Position numbers and translations under genes: made by a program
In this document: positions 1 to 7,727 of the stretch, piece by piece
Layout: each line of letters opens with the position of its first letter
How positions within the stretch are numbered: position 1 is the stretch's first letter
The notes under the pieces: model-generated
The model's input: the letters and a program-made list of their open reading frames with translations, nothing else
Told to the model about the DNA's origin: nothing
Database searches by the model: none
Assembly: GCA_021795395.1 (NCBI GenBank)
Contig: JAJYPN010000030.1
Span: forward strand, 1-34,827
Direction: 5' to 3'
Length of the DNA: 34,827 nt
Origin: Pseudomonadota bacterium
Lineage (GTDB): Bacteria > Pseudomonadota > Gammaproteobacteria > Burkholderiales > Sulfuriferulaceae

Positions 1-684
1 CTGCCGCATCTCGCGGTGGTCGGCATCGATTGCCATATCGGTTCGCAATTGACCGACATCAGTCCGTTTGCCGACGCGCTCGCTCGTGTGCTGGCCTTGG
101 TTGACGCACTGGCTGCCGAGGGCATTTCCTTGCAGCATCTGGATTTGGGAGGCGGTTTGGGCATCCGTTATCGGGACGAGATTCTGCCGTCGGTAGCGGA
201 TTATATCGGCGCTGTGACCCAAGGTCTGAATGGTCGTGAGCTCACGATTTTATTGGAACCCGGCCGTGCATTGGTAGGGAACGCCGGGGTATTGCTCACC
301 CAGGTCGAATATCTCAAGCCGGGGCCGGAAAAAAACTTCGCCATCGTCGATGCCGCCATGAACGATTTGATTCGTCCGGCATTATACGATGCGTATCACG
401 CCATAGTTCCGGTCAATCAGCGAGAGGGAGAGGGTCAGTTATACGAAATCGTCGGGCCAGTCTGCGAAACGGGCGATTTCCTCGGGCACGAGCGTGCGTT
501 GACGCTGTCCGAAGGCGATTTGCTGGTGATCAAATCCGCCGGCGCTTACGGCATGTCGATGAGCTCCAACTATAATACCCGGCCACGCGCCGCCGAGGTC
601 ATGATGATAAACGGTTCGGCAATATTGATACGGCAACGCGAAACGGTGGCAGAACTGCTTGCTTTGGAACGCGTATTAACCTAA
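1..684 (+). CDS. lysA: Diaminopimelate decarboxylase, C-terminal part (5' truncated)
   Basis: This is the C-terminal 227 residues of a PLP-dependent diaminopimelate decarboxylase, the cytosolic enzyme that makes L-lysine from meso-diaminopimelate. The reading frame is open from base 1, so the N-terminus, including the PLP-binding lysine, lies before the window. Visible family motifs are GIDCHIGSQL, the glycine-rich LGGGLGIRY, EPGRALVGNAG (phosphate binding) and CETGDFLG, whose cysteine contributes to the active site across the dimer, followed by GAYGMSMSSNYNTRP near the end. The stop is TAA at 682-684. The next gene starts about 140 bases on, and no clear terminator hairpin separates them. 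The family call is secure; only the missing start limits it. Confidence 0.96.
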   Translation: MPHLAVVGIDCHIGSQLTDISPFADALARVLALVDALAAEGISLQHLDLGGGLGIRYRDEILPSVADYIGAVTQGLNGRELTILLEPGRALVGNAGVLLTQVEYLKPGPEKNFAIVDAAMNDLIRPALYDAYHAIVPVNQREGEGQLYEIVGPVCETGDFLGHERALTLSEGDLLVIKSAGAYGMSMSSNYNTRPRAAEVMMINGSAILIRQRETVAELLALERVLT

Positions 685-816
685 TATATCGATTAATACT
701 ACCAGTTACTCAGGTTAAGTATTACCACAACAAATAATACATAATGTCAGGAAAAAATCCTCCTTTATGCAGTTTGTTGCCCCTGCTATATGCGACCAAT
801 CGAATATTACAATATT

Positions 817-822
817 AGGAGG
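817..822 (+). promoter_or_regulatory. Strong Shine-Dalgarno that fixes the cytochrome-porin start
   Basis: AGGAGG lies four bases before an in-frame GTG at 827. The longer reading frame opens with ATG at 767, which has no such site and adds 20 residues of no signal-peptide character. The GTG is therefore the better start. Confidence 0.8.
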
Positions 823-826
823 AAAC

Positions 827-2215
827 GTGAATTCATATCCAACCCAATTGGACTGTGCGGCCGTCAAGCTATTTCGTTATTGTTGTCGGCGGCTGTTTGG
901 CGTTAAACCATTTATTATTTATACCCTCTTGCTGACGACTGCCCTGCTGTCGGTCAATGCTCGGGCAGTACCGGCATTCGCCCGGCAGACGGGACAAAAC
1001 TGTCTGGCCTGTCATGCCGGCGGCCAGTTCCCGGAGCTGACTCCTTACGGAAGATTGTTCAAACTGACCGGATATACCATCGGGAAACGCTCGATCCCGT
1101 TGGCGGTAATGGGCGTTTTCGGTGCCAGCACGGTAAAGGGAGCGCCAACGACGGGAGCGGGTCATACTGCGAACGATGGTACGTTGACTTTCGATACCGG
1201 CAGTCTGTTCGTGGCAGGAAAAATCACCGATAAATCCGGTTTGTTTGCCCAGATTACTTATGATAATTATGCGGGCGATACCAGCGCCTCTGGTCATGTA
1301 TTTTCGGATAACACCGATTTTCGTTACGCTGACCGTATCATCGACACCAGCCAAGACCTGATCTATGGCTTCGATCTCAATAACAATCCCGGAGTACAAG
1401 ACGTGTGGAACAGTACGCCTGCCTGGGGCTATAACGTCGTTCCCATCAGTACCGGTTTCGGTTCGGCTGTTGGTCCATTGATCAATGGCACGCTGGCTTC
1501 GCAGGTGGCGGGAACGGGAGCTTACCTATATTGGGACAAAACCGTCTACGCGGAAATCAGCGGTTATCGTACCGGCGACGGCGTGTATTCCTTCATGACG
1601 CAGGGCAATGGTCAGCAGATTTATATCAAGGGTGAAAATCCCTATTTGCGACTGGCTTTGACGCACGAATGGGGCGCTCAGAACGTCATGATCGGTTACT
1701 CCTATTTCGACGTCGAGCAATATACCGATCCGACACGGACGCTGACCAATCATTATCGCGACAATACGGTAGATTTCCAGTATCAATATCTGCTCGATCC
1801 CCATACCTTCACCGCTGAAATCACGCGCACCAATGAAACGGTTAATTACGGCGACGCTGGTGCTCTGCCCGATACGGTCAATTCCCTGCTGGCCAAGGCC
1901 TCGTATACATACGAAGCCAAATACGGTGCGGCGCTGTCGTATTTCAATATCAGCAACAGTTCGAACAATATGGTCGGCGGAACCTTGAATCCCATGCTTG
2001 CTTCCGCGTCGGAAATGGCCGGACAGGCCGGTACCGAAGGCTGGACGCCGGAAATATTCTGGCTGCCGATACAAAATGTGCGCGTAGGGCTGCAGTACAC
2101 GATGTTCGACAGGGTTAACGGCGTAGCCAGCGGACTGGGAACCGGTACTTATAACGGAAAGGCCAGCGGCGATAATGCCGTAGTCTTTTATGTCTGGGGC
2201 GCATTCGGCAACTGA
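827..2215 (+). CDS. Cyc2-like outer-membrane monoheme cytochrome-porin fusion
   Basis: A 462-residue protein from GTG 827. Residues 1-47 form a long, basic signal peptide with a hydrophobic core at about 28-43 and a likely cut after ARA. The mature protein starts VPAFARQTG and carries one heme c site, CLACH (C59, C62, H63), then FPELTPYGRLFKLTGYT. This is the N-terminal signature of Cyc2-family iron-oxidising cytochromes and close relatives. The remaining 370 or so residues show alternating hydrophobic and polar stretches, many aromatic residues and an aromatic-rich end (VVFYVWGAFGN), as in an outer-membrane beta-barrel. Cyc2 proteins of similar length move electrons from outside the cell to periplasmic cytochromes. 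The next gene is such a periplasmic cytochrome. Membership of the wider family is well supported; iron as the substrate is inference, since related proteins occur in organisms not known to oxidise iron. Confidence 0.78.
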   Translation: MNSYPTQLDCAAVKLFRYCCRRLFGVKPFIIYTLLLTTALLSVNARAVPAFARQTGQNCLACHAGGQFPELTPYGRLFKLTGYTIGKRSIPLAVMGVFGASTVKGAPTTGAGHTANDGTLTFDTGSLFVAGKITDKSGLFAQITYDNYAGDTSASGHVFSDNTDFRYADRIIDTSQDLIYGFDLNNNPGVQDVWNSTPAWGYNVVPISTGFGSAVGPLINGTLASQVAGTGAYLYWDKTVYAEISGYRTGDGVYSFMTQGNGQQIYIKGENPYLRLALTHEWGAQNVMIGYSYFDVEQYTDPTRTLTNHYRDNTVDFQYQYLLDPHTFTAEITRTNETVNYGDAGALPDTVNSLLAKASYTYEAKYGAALSYFNISNSSNNMVGGTLNPMLASASEMAGQAGTEGWTPEIFWLPIQNVRVGLQYTMFDRVNGVASGLGTGTYNGKASGDNAVVFYVWGAFGN

Positions 2216-2276
2216 TCAGGGACACCGTGACAGCCGCGGTGTATATCCATGAGTCAACGGTATTGGAGGAAGCAGC

Positions 2277-2930
2277 ATGAAAAGAATCATTATAAGTTTA
2301 TCTGTATTGGGTGTGGTACTGGTCGCAGCAGGTTGCAATACGACGGAGAGTTCGCGCAATCTTGCGGACCCCATGGTGCCGGGCAAAGTGCTGGCACAAC
2401 AGGTCTGTTCCAATTGCCATGGCATAGACGGCAATTCCATCAACCCGACCTTCCCCAAGCTGGCTGGGCAGCAAGCCGAATACATCGTTTCGGAATTGAA
2501 GGAATTCAAATCGCACGATCGTTCCGATCCGGCGGGATACCAGTATATGTGGGGGATTTCACGGTCATTGACAGATAAGCAGATTACCGAATTGGCGGAA
2601 TATTTCTCCAGCCAGAAAAATCGCCCGGACAAATCCGATAACGCTAAATTGCTTGCCGAGGGCGAGGATATTTTCAAGCACGGCATACCGGGCGGCCAAA
2701 CGCCGGCTTGCGCCACATGCCACGGCAAAGATGGAGCGGGCGGCGGAAACGGCGTATTCCCCCGTATTGCGGGGCAGCATGCCGATTACATTGCCAAGCA
2801 GCTCTGGGTATTCAAGAATACCAATCAGCGGCCTGACGGTACCTTGATGAAGGTCATTACCAATGGCATTCCCAAGAGCATTACACCCGAGCAGATCAAG
2901 GCCGTGTCTCTTTATCTTTCGACCATTTAA
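2277..2930 (+). CDS. Diheme c4-type cytochrome c lipoprotein
   Basis: A 217-residue protein with a lipoprotein signal peptide (hydrophobic residues 4-18, lipobox VAAGC, lipidated C20) and two c-type heme sites, CSNCH (44-48) and CATCH (145-149). Each is followed by a similar half: FPKLAGQQAEYI in the first and FPRIAGQHADYI in the second. The conserved methionines after each half (around YMWG and TLMKVI) are possible axial ligands. This duplicated layout is that of cytochrome c4. The protein should be anchored to a membrane and face the periplasm, carrying electrons between an outer-membrane donor and a terminal oxidase or other acceptor. It lies 61 bases after the cytochrome-porin gene with a good GGAGG site (2265-2269), and a terminator-like hairpin follows, so the two probably form one operon. 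Acidithiobacillus Cyc1, the partner of Cyc2, is also c4-type. Confidence 0.88.
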   Translation: MKRIIISLSVLGVVLVAAGCNTTESSRNLADPMVPGKVLAQQVCSNCHGIDGNSINPTFPKLAGQQAEYIVSELKEFKSHDRSDPAGYQYMWGISRSLTDKQITELAEYFSSQKNRPDKSDNAKLLAEGEDIFKHGIPGGQTPACATCHGKDGAGGGNGVFPRIAGQHADYIAKQLWVFKNTNQRPDGTLMKVITNGIPKSITPEQIKAVSLYLSTI

Positions 2931-2950
2931 CGCGCCAGTCGCAGGATACC

Positions 2951-2976
2951 AAACGGACATCTTCGGATGTCCGTTT
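2951..2976 (+). terminator. UUCG-capped hairpin after the cytochrome operon
   Basis: Arms AAACGGACATC and GATGTCCGTTT pair perfectly over 11 bases around a UUCG tetraloop, 20 bases after the cytochrome stop codon. The 3' arm ends in TTT but no long U-run follows. It is probably a terminator or a transcript-stabilising end. Confidence 0.7.
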
Positions 2977-3099
2977 GCATTGCGGCTATGCCTGTCATGA
3001 TCGTCTCAAGGTCATTATCCCTGCGTTCAATTTACTCGGCTGACCACGGATTAAGGCTCTCAAGCTTTTCCGGAATCGACCCGGATTTATGCAGTTGTA

Positions 3100-3105
3100 T
3101 ATAAT
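3100..3105 (+). promoter_or_regulatory. Possible -10 element upstream of the TraB-like gene
   Basis: A perfect TATAAT sits 61 bases before the preferred start at 3167. The -35 region is poor (TCGACC-like), so this is tentative. If real, transcription would begin after the earlier possible start at 3089, which supports the shorter protein. Confidence 0.35.
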
Positions 3106-3166
3106 TGAAAATGCTGTATCGTATCCGGTTTGGCATCCGCGTTTTTTAATTTATTTCCGGTCAGGT

Positions 3167-4378
3167 ATGCAAATCAAGCTCGCCGCCGCACCCAATGCGA
3201 CACCACTTTTGAACGTGATCGTTATGATCCTGTTTTTTATGGTGGGATCGCTAACGGCGATTGCTGCCTGGCATTACGGTATGATCTGGCTGCTTTTGAT
3301 GCTGCCGCTTGCCTGGCGATACAGTCGCGGAGCGGTTTCGGCGTATCTGCTCATGGCCGGATATTTCCTCTTCGGCGCTTACGATTTTCCCCGGGTGTTC
3401 GATGTTTTTTTTCATGGCGAACAGGGTTGGGGTATCGTAATCTGGTTATTGCATGGCTTGCTTTTGTCACTGCCTTATGCGCTGTCAAGACGATACGGCG
3501 CTTACGGCTTGATGGCTGCATTGCTGGTGACGGTTTTGCCGCCATTGGGAACGATAGGCTGGCTATCACCCCTGCTCGTTGCAGGCGACTTGTTTCCCGG
3601 TTTCGGTATCGCGGGTTATGCCGCATGCATGCTGGTTTTTTTCACGATTTCCGATTCGTCGCTGAAAGGTAACGCAAGCCGGAACCTATTGACGGCATTA
3701 TTGCTGGCTTCGATATATTGCAATGCAACCGCCCCCGTTTTTATCAATAATCGGCTTCCATTGTGGTTCGGTCAGAATACCTATCTCGGCAATTATCCTC
3801 AGGATGCGGTGGAAGGATTCGAGCGCCAATTGCGATTGATGAGGCAGGTCGATGCGGCGTTGCGCGATGGGGCGCGATTGATTCTGCTGCCGGAAGCCAT
3901 CGTCGATCAATGGGTGCCCGCGAGCGAATATTGGTGGGAAAAGGAAATCGATCTTGCAAGGATGAAAAAGGCGACCTTGCTGATTGGCGCTACGCTTTAC
4001 GAAGGGCGGGGACACTGGATCGATGCTCTCGTTGTCCGAGGAGCCGACACGGGGTTGGTCAGGGCAAGAATCCCCGCGCCGATCGGCATGTGGAACCCGT
4101 TTTCAGCTCATACGTTCGATGCCGATATGACCGGCTCCGGAGTGATTCGGTTACAAGGCCGAACGGTGGCCGTTTCCTTATGTTACGAAGATACGCTGGT
4201 TTATCCTATGGCGCTTTCTTTTCTTATGGATCATCCGCAGGCGATTCTATCGTCGGCAAACAACTGGTTCGGCGCCGACACCGATGAACCGGCCTTGCAA
4301 AAGCTTTCTATCGTTTTGCAGGCACGGTTATATGGGGTTCCCTTGATTCGGGCGCTCAATCTGCCCAGTGGTTCATAA
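3167..4378 (+). CDS. TraB-like membrane nitrilase (Lnt-related, conjugal transfer type)
   Basis: A 403-residue protein from ATG 3167; an in-frame start at 3089 would add 26 residues with no better ribosome-binding site. The N-terminal half is hydrophobic, with about six membrane segments (residues 10-180). The second half is a carbon-nitrogen hydrolase (nitrilase) domain as in apolipoprotein N-acyltransferase: LLPEA with the presumed catalytic Glu243, IPAPIGMWNPF, and LCYED with the presumed nucleophile Cys339. The end (SIVLQARLYGVPLIRALN) resembles TraB of Agrobacterium-type plasmids more than chromosomal Lnt. I see no obvious counterpart of the catalytic lysine that nitrilases carry between Glu and Cys; an arginine (RARIP) is near that place. 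TraB proteins are found with conjugation loci, which fits the trb genes downstream. The substrate is unknown. A second, housekeeping Lnt role is possible but less likely. Confidence 0.7.
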   Translation: MQIKLAAAPNATPLLNVIVMILFFMVGSLTAIAAWHYGMIWLLLMLPLAWRYSRGAVSAYLLMAGYFLFGAYDFPRVFDVFFHGEQGWGIVIWLLHGLLLSLPYALSRRYGAYGLMAALLVTVLPPLGTIGWLSPLLVAGDLFPGFGIAGYAACMLVFFTISDSSLKGNASRNLLTALLLASIYCNATAPVFINNRLPLWFGQNTYLGNYPQDAVEGFERQLRLMRQVDAALRDGARLILLPEAIVDQWVPASEYWWEKEIDLARMKKATLLIGATLYEGRGHWIDALVVRGADTGLVRARIPAPIGMWNPFSAHTFDADMTGSGVIRLQGRTVAVSLCYEDTLVYPMALSFLMDHPQAILSSANNWFGADTDEPALQKLSIVLQARLYGVPLIRALNLPSGS

Positions 4379-4465
4379 CAATGGCGCTTAATCCTATTGT
4401 ATAGAGGCGAACATACAGATTATTGAGAATGGGTCTAACATGTCGCAAAGGCCTGTTACACTTGG

Positions 4466-4495
4466 TTGACGTACCGACCTAAACTTACTTATGAT
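4466..4495 (+). promoter_or_regulatory. Sigma70-type promoter for the triple-HTH gene
   Basis: TTGACG (4466-4471) and TATGAT (4490-4495) are separated by 18 bases, close to consensus. Transcription would start near 4502, giving a leader of about 36 bases before ATG 4538 and its GGAG site (4526-4529). Confidence 0.65.
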
Positions 4496-4537
4496 TGTAA
4501 TTTAATTTTCGCCATTTCGTTTATGGAGAAAGCAAGC

Positions 4538-5302
4538 ATGCAAAATAATGCCGAAACAGAGTTGGTAACAAACAAAAGGGCAACAAAAATTTCGCTCCTG
4601 AAGCAAACACAGGATGAATTAAAAAACCTCAAACATAAACTGAATTTATCGGACGAGGCGATGGCTAATGCGGTTGGAGTCACGATAACCAAAATGATCG
4701 TGATGCTGTATGGCGCGCCAAAGAAAATACCTGCAAAAATATTAAATAAAATCAAAGTATTGGAGGCGCTAAGCGAGGCTCAAACACAAACCGGGAAGAA
4801 CCGGTCGGATGACATGGCGACCCGAAGTGGTCGAGCTACCGGCAAGACCAGTCCGTTAAGGGAAGATCAACAGGAGCTGATCGCGCTGCAAAAGGCGTTA
4901 GGTCTGACTCACGACGATCTTGCCCAGATCGCGGGCATTCCGCGCTCGAGAATGATGACCTACGTGTATGGCCGGACCAAGGCGATTCCCGAGGCCGTAT
5001 TGGATTCGATAAGGAAGCTGCGCGATGCGCGAGAGGCGGAGGAACATCCGTATCTGATCGAGGCGGTAGAAGAACTCGAAGGGTCATTGCCCGATTTTAT
5101 TGCCAAATGGCAAAAAAAATTGAATATCGATCCTGAAGACGATATTGAAACCGCAAAGGCGATGGGAATATCTAAATCGACGCTGGTCCGATGGCTGGAA
5201 GGAACTTCGGGAACCCGCCCTTCCTTTTTGAGAAAGTGTCTGAGTTCGTTGCATGCGTATGAAAAAAACCGGGCCGCGCAAAAACATAAATCCGTCAGCT
5301 GA
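4538..5302 (+). CDS. DNA-binding protein with three helix-turn-helix units
   Basis: A 254-residue soluble protein from ATG 4538, preceded by GGAGAA; earlier in-frame starts at 4466 (TTG, inside the promoter) and 4523 are less likely. It holds two clear tandem repeats of a Cro/XRE-like unit: residues 27-75 and 113-161 align without gaps, with about 16 of 49 residues identical (shared pattern LxLxxxxxAxxxG, then YG, K and IP). A third, diverged unit lies at about 185-240 (AKAMGISKSTLVRWLEG). The units are joined by charged linkers. No ligand, protease or enzyme domain is visible. The C-terminus is basic. It lies just before the trb run and ends four bases from the stop of the opposite-strand gene. 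A role as regulator of the neighbouring secretion genes, or as a DNA-bridging protein, is inference. Confidence 0.6.
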   Translation: MQNNAETELVTNKRATKISLLKQTQDELKNLKHKLNLSDEAMANAVGVTITKMIVMLYGAPKKIPAKILNKIKVLEALSEAQTQTGKNRSDDMATRSGRATGKTSPLREDQQELIALQKALGLTHDDLAQIAGIPRSRMMTYVYGRTKAIPEAVLDSIRKLRDAREAEEHPYLIEAVEELEGSLPDFIAKWQKKLNIDPEDDIETAKAMGISKSTLVRWLEGTSGTRPSFLRKCLSSLHAYEKNRAAQKHKSVS

Positions 5303-5306
5303 ATGG

Positions 5307-5849
5307 TTAGTTTCGCAATAAGCGGGCGCCGAATATCTCGAGTACCAGATTACGGACCAGTTCCAGAAAACGGAAATGCAAGTAACGTACTCCCAGGACA
5401 TATTTTTCCGCATTCGCCCAATCCGAAGGATTGAAATCGGAGAAAGTCCATTCATACAATATGCCGAGATCGCGGTCCTGAACATTGAATTGCAGGCCGT
5501 TCCAGGTATTGAGCAAACGCTCTCGCCCGTCGGCATATACCGGGACCGCCAATATTTTGGATACAGGCATGAATATGCCGATGCGCAGGATGGTTCCGGT
5601 GGCGAAGATCGAATAATAAAACCTGCTTTCCTCGCCTTCGCCTATAAAATTGGGCGATACTTCCATGACCAGCGAGCCTAATTCCACATTCATCGCCAGT
5701 AAGCGCGGCGTCTCGTAATCGGCATCGGCTCCGAACAGCATGTCTATGGTTTGCGGTTCCGTGGTCAGGACTTGAACCATGTTTTCGAAAAAATGCTTGC
5801 GGGCTGCCAGAAGATCCAATTTGCTTTGTTCGTATTGAGGTCTGGACAT
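5307..5849 (-). CDS. Uncharacterised soluble protein beside the trb cluster
   Basis: A 180-residue protein that I do not recognise. It has no signal peptide and no membrane segment. It is rich in aromatic residues and acidic in the middle (GEGEESRFYYSIFATG, LYEWTFSDFNPSDWANAEKY) and ends in an amphipathic leucine/phenylalanine-rich helix. The ATG is preceded by GAGG five bases upstream, which supports the start. It is convergent with the triple-HTH gene (4 bases between the two stops) and divergent from the lytic transglycosylase gene, with which it shares an AT-rich intergenic region. Its place within the accessory block suggests that it belongs to the same module, but function is unknown. 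Confidence 0.6.
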   Translation of the reverse strand: MSRPQYEQSKLDLLAARKHFFENMVQVLTTEPQTIDMLFGADADYETPRLLAMNVELGSLVMEVSPNFIGEGEESRFYYSIFATGTILRIGIFMPVSKILAVPVYADGRERLLNTWNGLQFNVQDRDLGILYEWTFSDFNPSDWANAEKYVLGVRYLHFRFLELVRNLVLEIFGARLLRN

Positions 5850-6230
5850 GAAGACCTCAACACGAACTCAATGGCATTAATCGTATGACCATTTCTCTGT
5901 GCGTCGTGTAAACGAGAACATTCAAGGCAATTCCTTTCCGATTGAGTCATGAACTCTTTTCTTATATTAGTGGTTACTACTATGGAAGTAAATATCGTCA
6001 TAGGTAATCCAGAGTATTGAAATCGTTCGTCGCTGGTATTCAATTCCGGTAATAAAATCTTAACTTGTAAAAAATCATAATCAAACATAATATAAATATT
6101 AATAAATGATACATTATCATAATATACCACATATCATAAAAGTTAATTAATTGTTTAGATGCCTTTTTTTAATAAAACCGTAATGGGTTGTTCGGTGCTT
6201 GGCACGATATGAATTTGAAATAAAAATGAT
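5850..6230. other. AT-rich divergent intergenic region with palindromes
   Basis: These 381 bases separate the unknown minus-strand gene from the plus-strand trb run. The part from about 6050 to 6230 is strongly AT-rich. It contains a perfect inverted repeat, ATGATA-CAT-TATCAT (6106-6120), a further ATATCAT at about 6131, and a repeated GATATGAAT (about 6206 and 6228) that touches the transglycosylase start. A 121-codon minus-strand reading frame crosses the region, but it overlaps the neighbouring gene and has no protein-like character. The region probably carries the promoters and operators for both directions. I found no tRNA or insertion-sequence end. Confidence 0.5.
6106..6120. promoter_or_regulatory. 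Candidate operator, perfect 6-base inverted repeat
   Basis: ATGATA and TATCAT flank a 3-base spacer in the divergent control region of the trb run. A site this size suits a helix-turn-helix dimer, possibly the triple-HTH protein encoded nearby. AT-rich DNA throws up such repeats by chance, so this is only a candidate. Confidence 0.3.
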
Positions 6231-6686
6231 ATGAATATTGATACCAATCGATGCTTCGGGTTTTTGATCTTATGTTTGCTTATGACCGGTTTGGCTCATG
6301 CGGATTGCTGGGACGATGCCGAGAAGCGTTATTCCGTTTCCAAATATTTATTATTGGCGATAGCTCAATACGAATCCGGTCTTGATCCCAATAGTGTCAA
6401 CCAGAACAGGAACGGCAGTTACGACATCGGTCTGATGCAGATCAACTCATCCTGGCTGGCTACGTTGAAACCTTACGGAATCAGTGCTGCAAAATTAAAA
6501 GATCCATGCGTCAATTTGAATATAGGTGCATGGATCCTGGCAAAAAATTTTTCGGTATACGGCAAGAACTGGCGCGCGGTCGGTGCCTATAACGCTAAAA
6601 CTGAGTGGAAGAGAGCGTCGTATGCCCGTCATGTTGCTTTTGAATTTCGAAAGATAGCGTTGAAATATGGAATTGATAAGCAGTGA
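6231..6686 (+). CDS. VirB1/TrbN-type lytic transglycosylase
   Basis: A 151-residue secreted SLT-fold murein lytic transglycosylase. The signal peptide is residues 1-24 (FGFLILCLLMTGLAHA, cut before DCWDDA). The catalytic glutamate is E48 in AIAQYESGLDP; the motifs DIGLMQINSSW and AVGAYNAKT complete the family pattern. Cys26 and a cysteine near 89 could form the disulfide usual in the IagB/VirB1 group. In type IV secretion systems this enzyme opens the peptidoglycan so the apparatus can be assembled. It is the first gene of the trb run and overlaps the next by 20 bases. The start has no good Shine-Dalgarno but gives a well-formed signal peptide. Confidence 0.88.
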   Translation: MNIDTNRCFGFLILCLLMTGLAHADCWDDAEKRYSVSKYLLLAIAQYESGLDPNSVNQNRNGSYDIGLMQINSSWLATLKPYGISAAKLKDPCVNLNIGAWILAKNFSVYGKNWRAVGAYNAKTEWKRASYARHVAFEFRKIALKYGIDKQ

Positions 6687-7725
6687 TAGAAGCGGCAAAA
6701 GTCAAAAATCCCTGGAGGTGTTGCGTGGTGCGTTGCGGCCGATCATCCATTATCTGGATTCACCGGAGATACAGGAAATCATGATCAATCAACCGGGAGA
6801 AATCTGGATTGAATCACACGGAAGCATGCATCGAGCGGATGAAAAACTGGCACCGATAGCGGTAGAAATCGCCATCAAGGCTCTTGCTTCCAATAACGAA
6901 AAGAAGAAAACGCCCATTATGGATGCACGATTACCCGGGATCAGGGTGGCTGCGGTCATGAGCCCGATAGCCTTGAACGGCCATGCAATGAGTATCCGCA
7001 AACACGGTGCGCAACAGATTTCGCTTGCCGATTATGTGGCGGCAGGCGCTTTTATGCCTATGGACGATTATGAAAAGGGCTTGCACGATAATGGCAATGC
7101 ATCGCGTCCTCATGCGCTCGATGTAAGGCGAGGGGGCGCTGCGCTTCAGGCGTTTTTTACCTGGGCTGTCAGCCACCGGCAAAATATCCTGATATCCGGA
7201 GGAACCAGTTCCGGTAAAACTACGCTCACCAATGCGTTATTGGCCGAGATGCCGCCGCATCATCGGGTTATTACGATAGAGGATACCGCCGAACTCAAAC
7301 TGTCGGTGCCCAATCGGGTGTCGTTCGAAGCCAATAGGGAATTGGCCGTCGATATCCGGTCGCTGGTGAGAGTGTGCCTGCGCTTTCGGCCGGATCGCAT
7401 CGTGGTCGGCGAAATACGCGGTGCCGAAGCCTACGATCTGGTCGATTCGCTGAATACCGGCCATTCCGGCGGAATTACTACCATCCATGCGGATTCGGCC
7501 GAATCGGCGCTCGACCGGCTGGAAAATTTGATGCGCATGTCGCCGGAAGCCACCAATTATCCCAATGAATCGATGCGCCGGCAGATTGCGCAAACATTCC
7601 GGTTTATTGTGCAGGCTGCCAATGTTGGCGGCATGCGTGGTCCGGTTCGGGTAGTAGAAGTAACGGGATACGAACAAGGGCAATATCAATTCAATGAATT
7701 ATTTTCTCGCATACCAAAGGAATAG
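6667..7725 (+). CDS. trbB: TrbB, VirB11-type secretion ATPase
   Basis: A 352-residue hexameric traffic ATPase of P-type type IV secretion. The N-terminal domain (about 20-120) carries EIMINQPGEIWIE, typical of TrbB. The C-terminal RecA-like domain has the Walker A motif GGTSSGKTT (from residue 178), the Asp box VITIEDTAELKL, a Walker B-like RIVVGEIRGAEAYD and the His box GGITTIHADS. All catalytic motifs are intact. It sits on the cytoplasmic face of the inner membrane and powers pilus assembly or substrate transfer with TrbE. It overlaps the end of the transglycosylase gene by 20 bases and is followed after 2 bases by trbC, so the genes are translationally linked. Confidence 0.95.
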   Translation: MELISSDRSGKSQKSLEVLRGALRPIIHYLDSPEIQEIMINQPGEIWIESHGSMHRADEKLAPIAVEIAIKALASNNEKKKTPIMDARLPGIRVAAVMSPIALNGHAMSIRKHGAQQISLADYVAAGAFMPMDDYEKGLHDNGNASRPHALDVRRGGAALQAFFTWAVSHRQNILISGGTSSGKTTLTNALLAEMPPHHRVITIEDTAELKLSVPNRVSFEANRELAVDIRSLVRVCLRFRPDRIVVGEIRGAEAYDLVDSLNTGHSGGITTIHADSAESALDRLENLMRMSPEATNYPNESMRRQIAQTFRFIVQAANVGGMRGPVRVVEVTGYEQGQYQFNELFSRIPKE

Positions 7726-7727
7726 TT

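Noticed and set aside
869-1399. 176-codon minus-strand reading frame inside the cytochrome-porin gene
   Set aside because: It is antisense to a gene with a clear heme motif and signal peptide, and has no family signature of its own.
5765-6130. 121-codon minus-strand frame across the AT-rich region
   Set aside because: It overlaps the better-supported 180-residue gene in another frame, has no ribosome-binding site and no protein-like pattern.
6199-6226. Sigma54- or sigma70-type promoter (TTGGCA...TAAAAA) before the transglycosylase gene
   Set aside because: The -12 GC of a sigma54 site is absent, and the sigma70 reading has a poor -10 and would start at the ATG itself; too weak to annotate.
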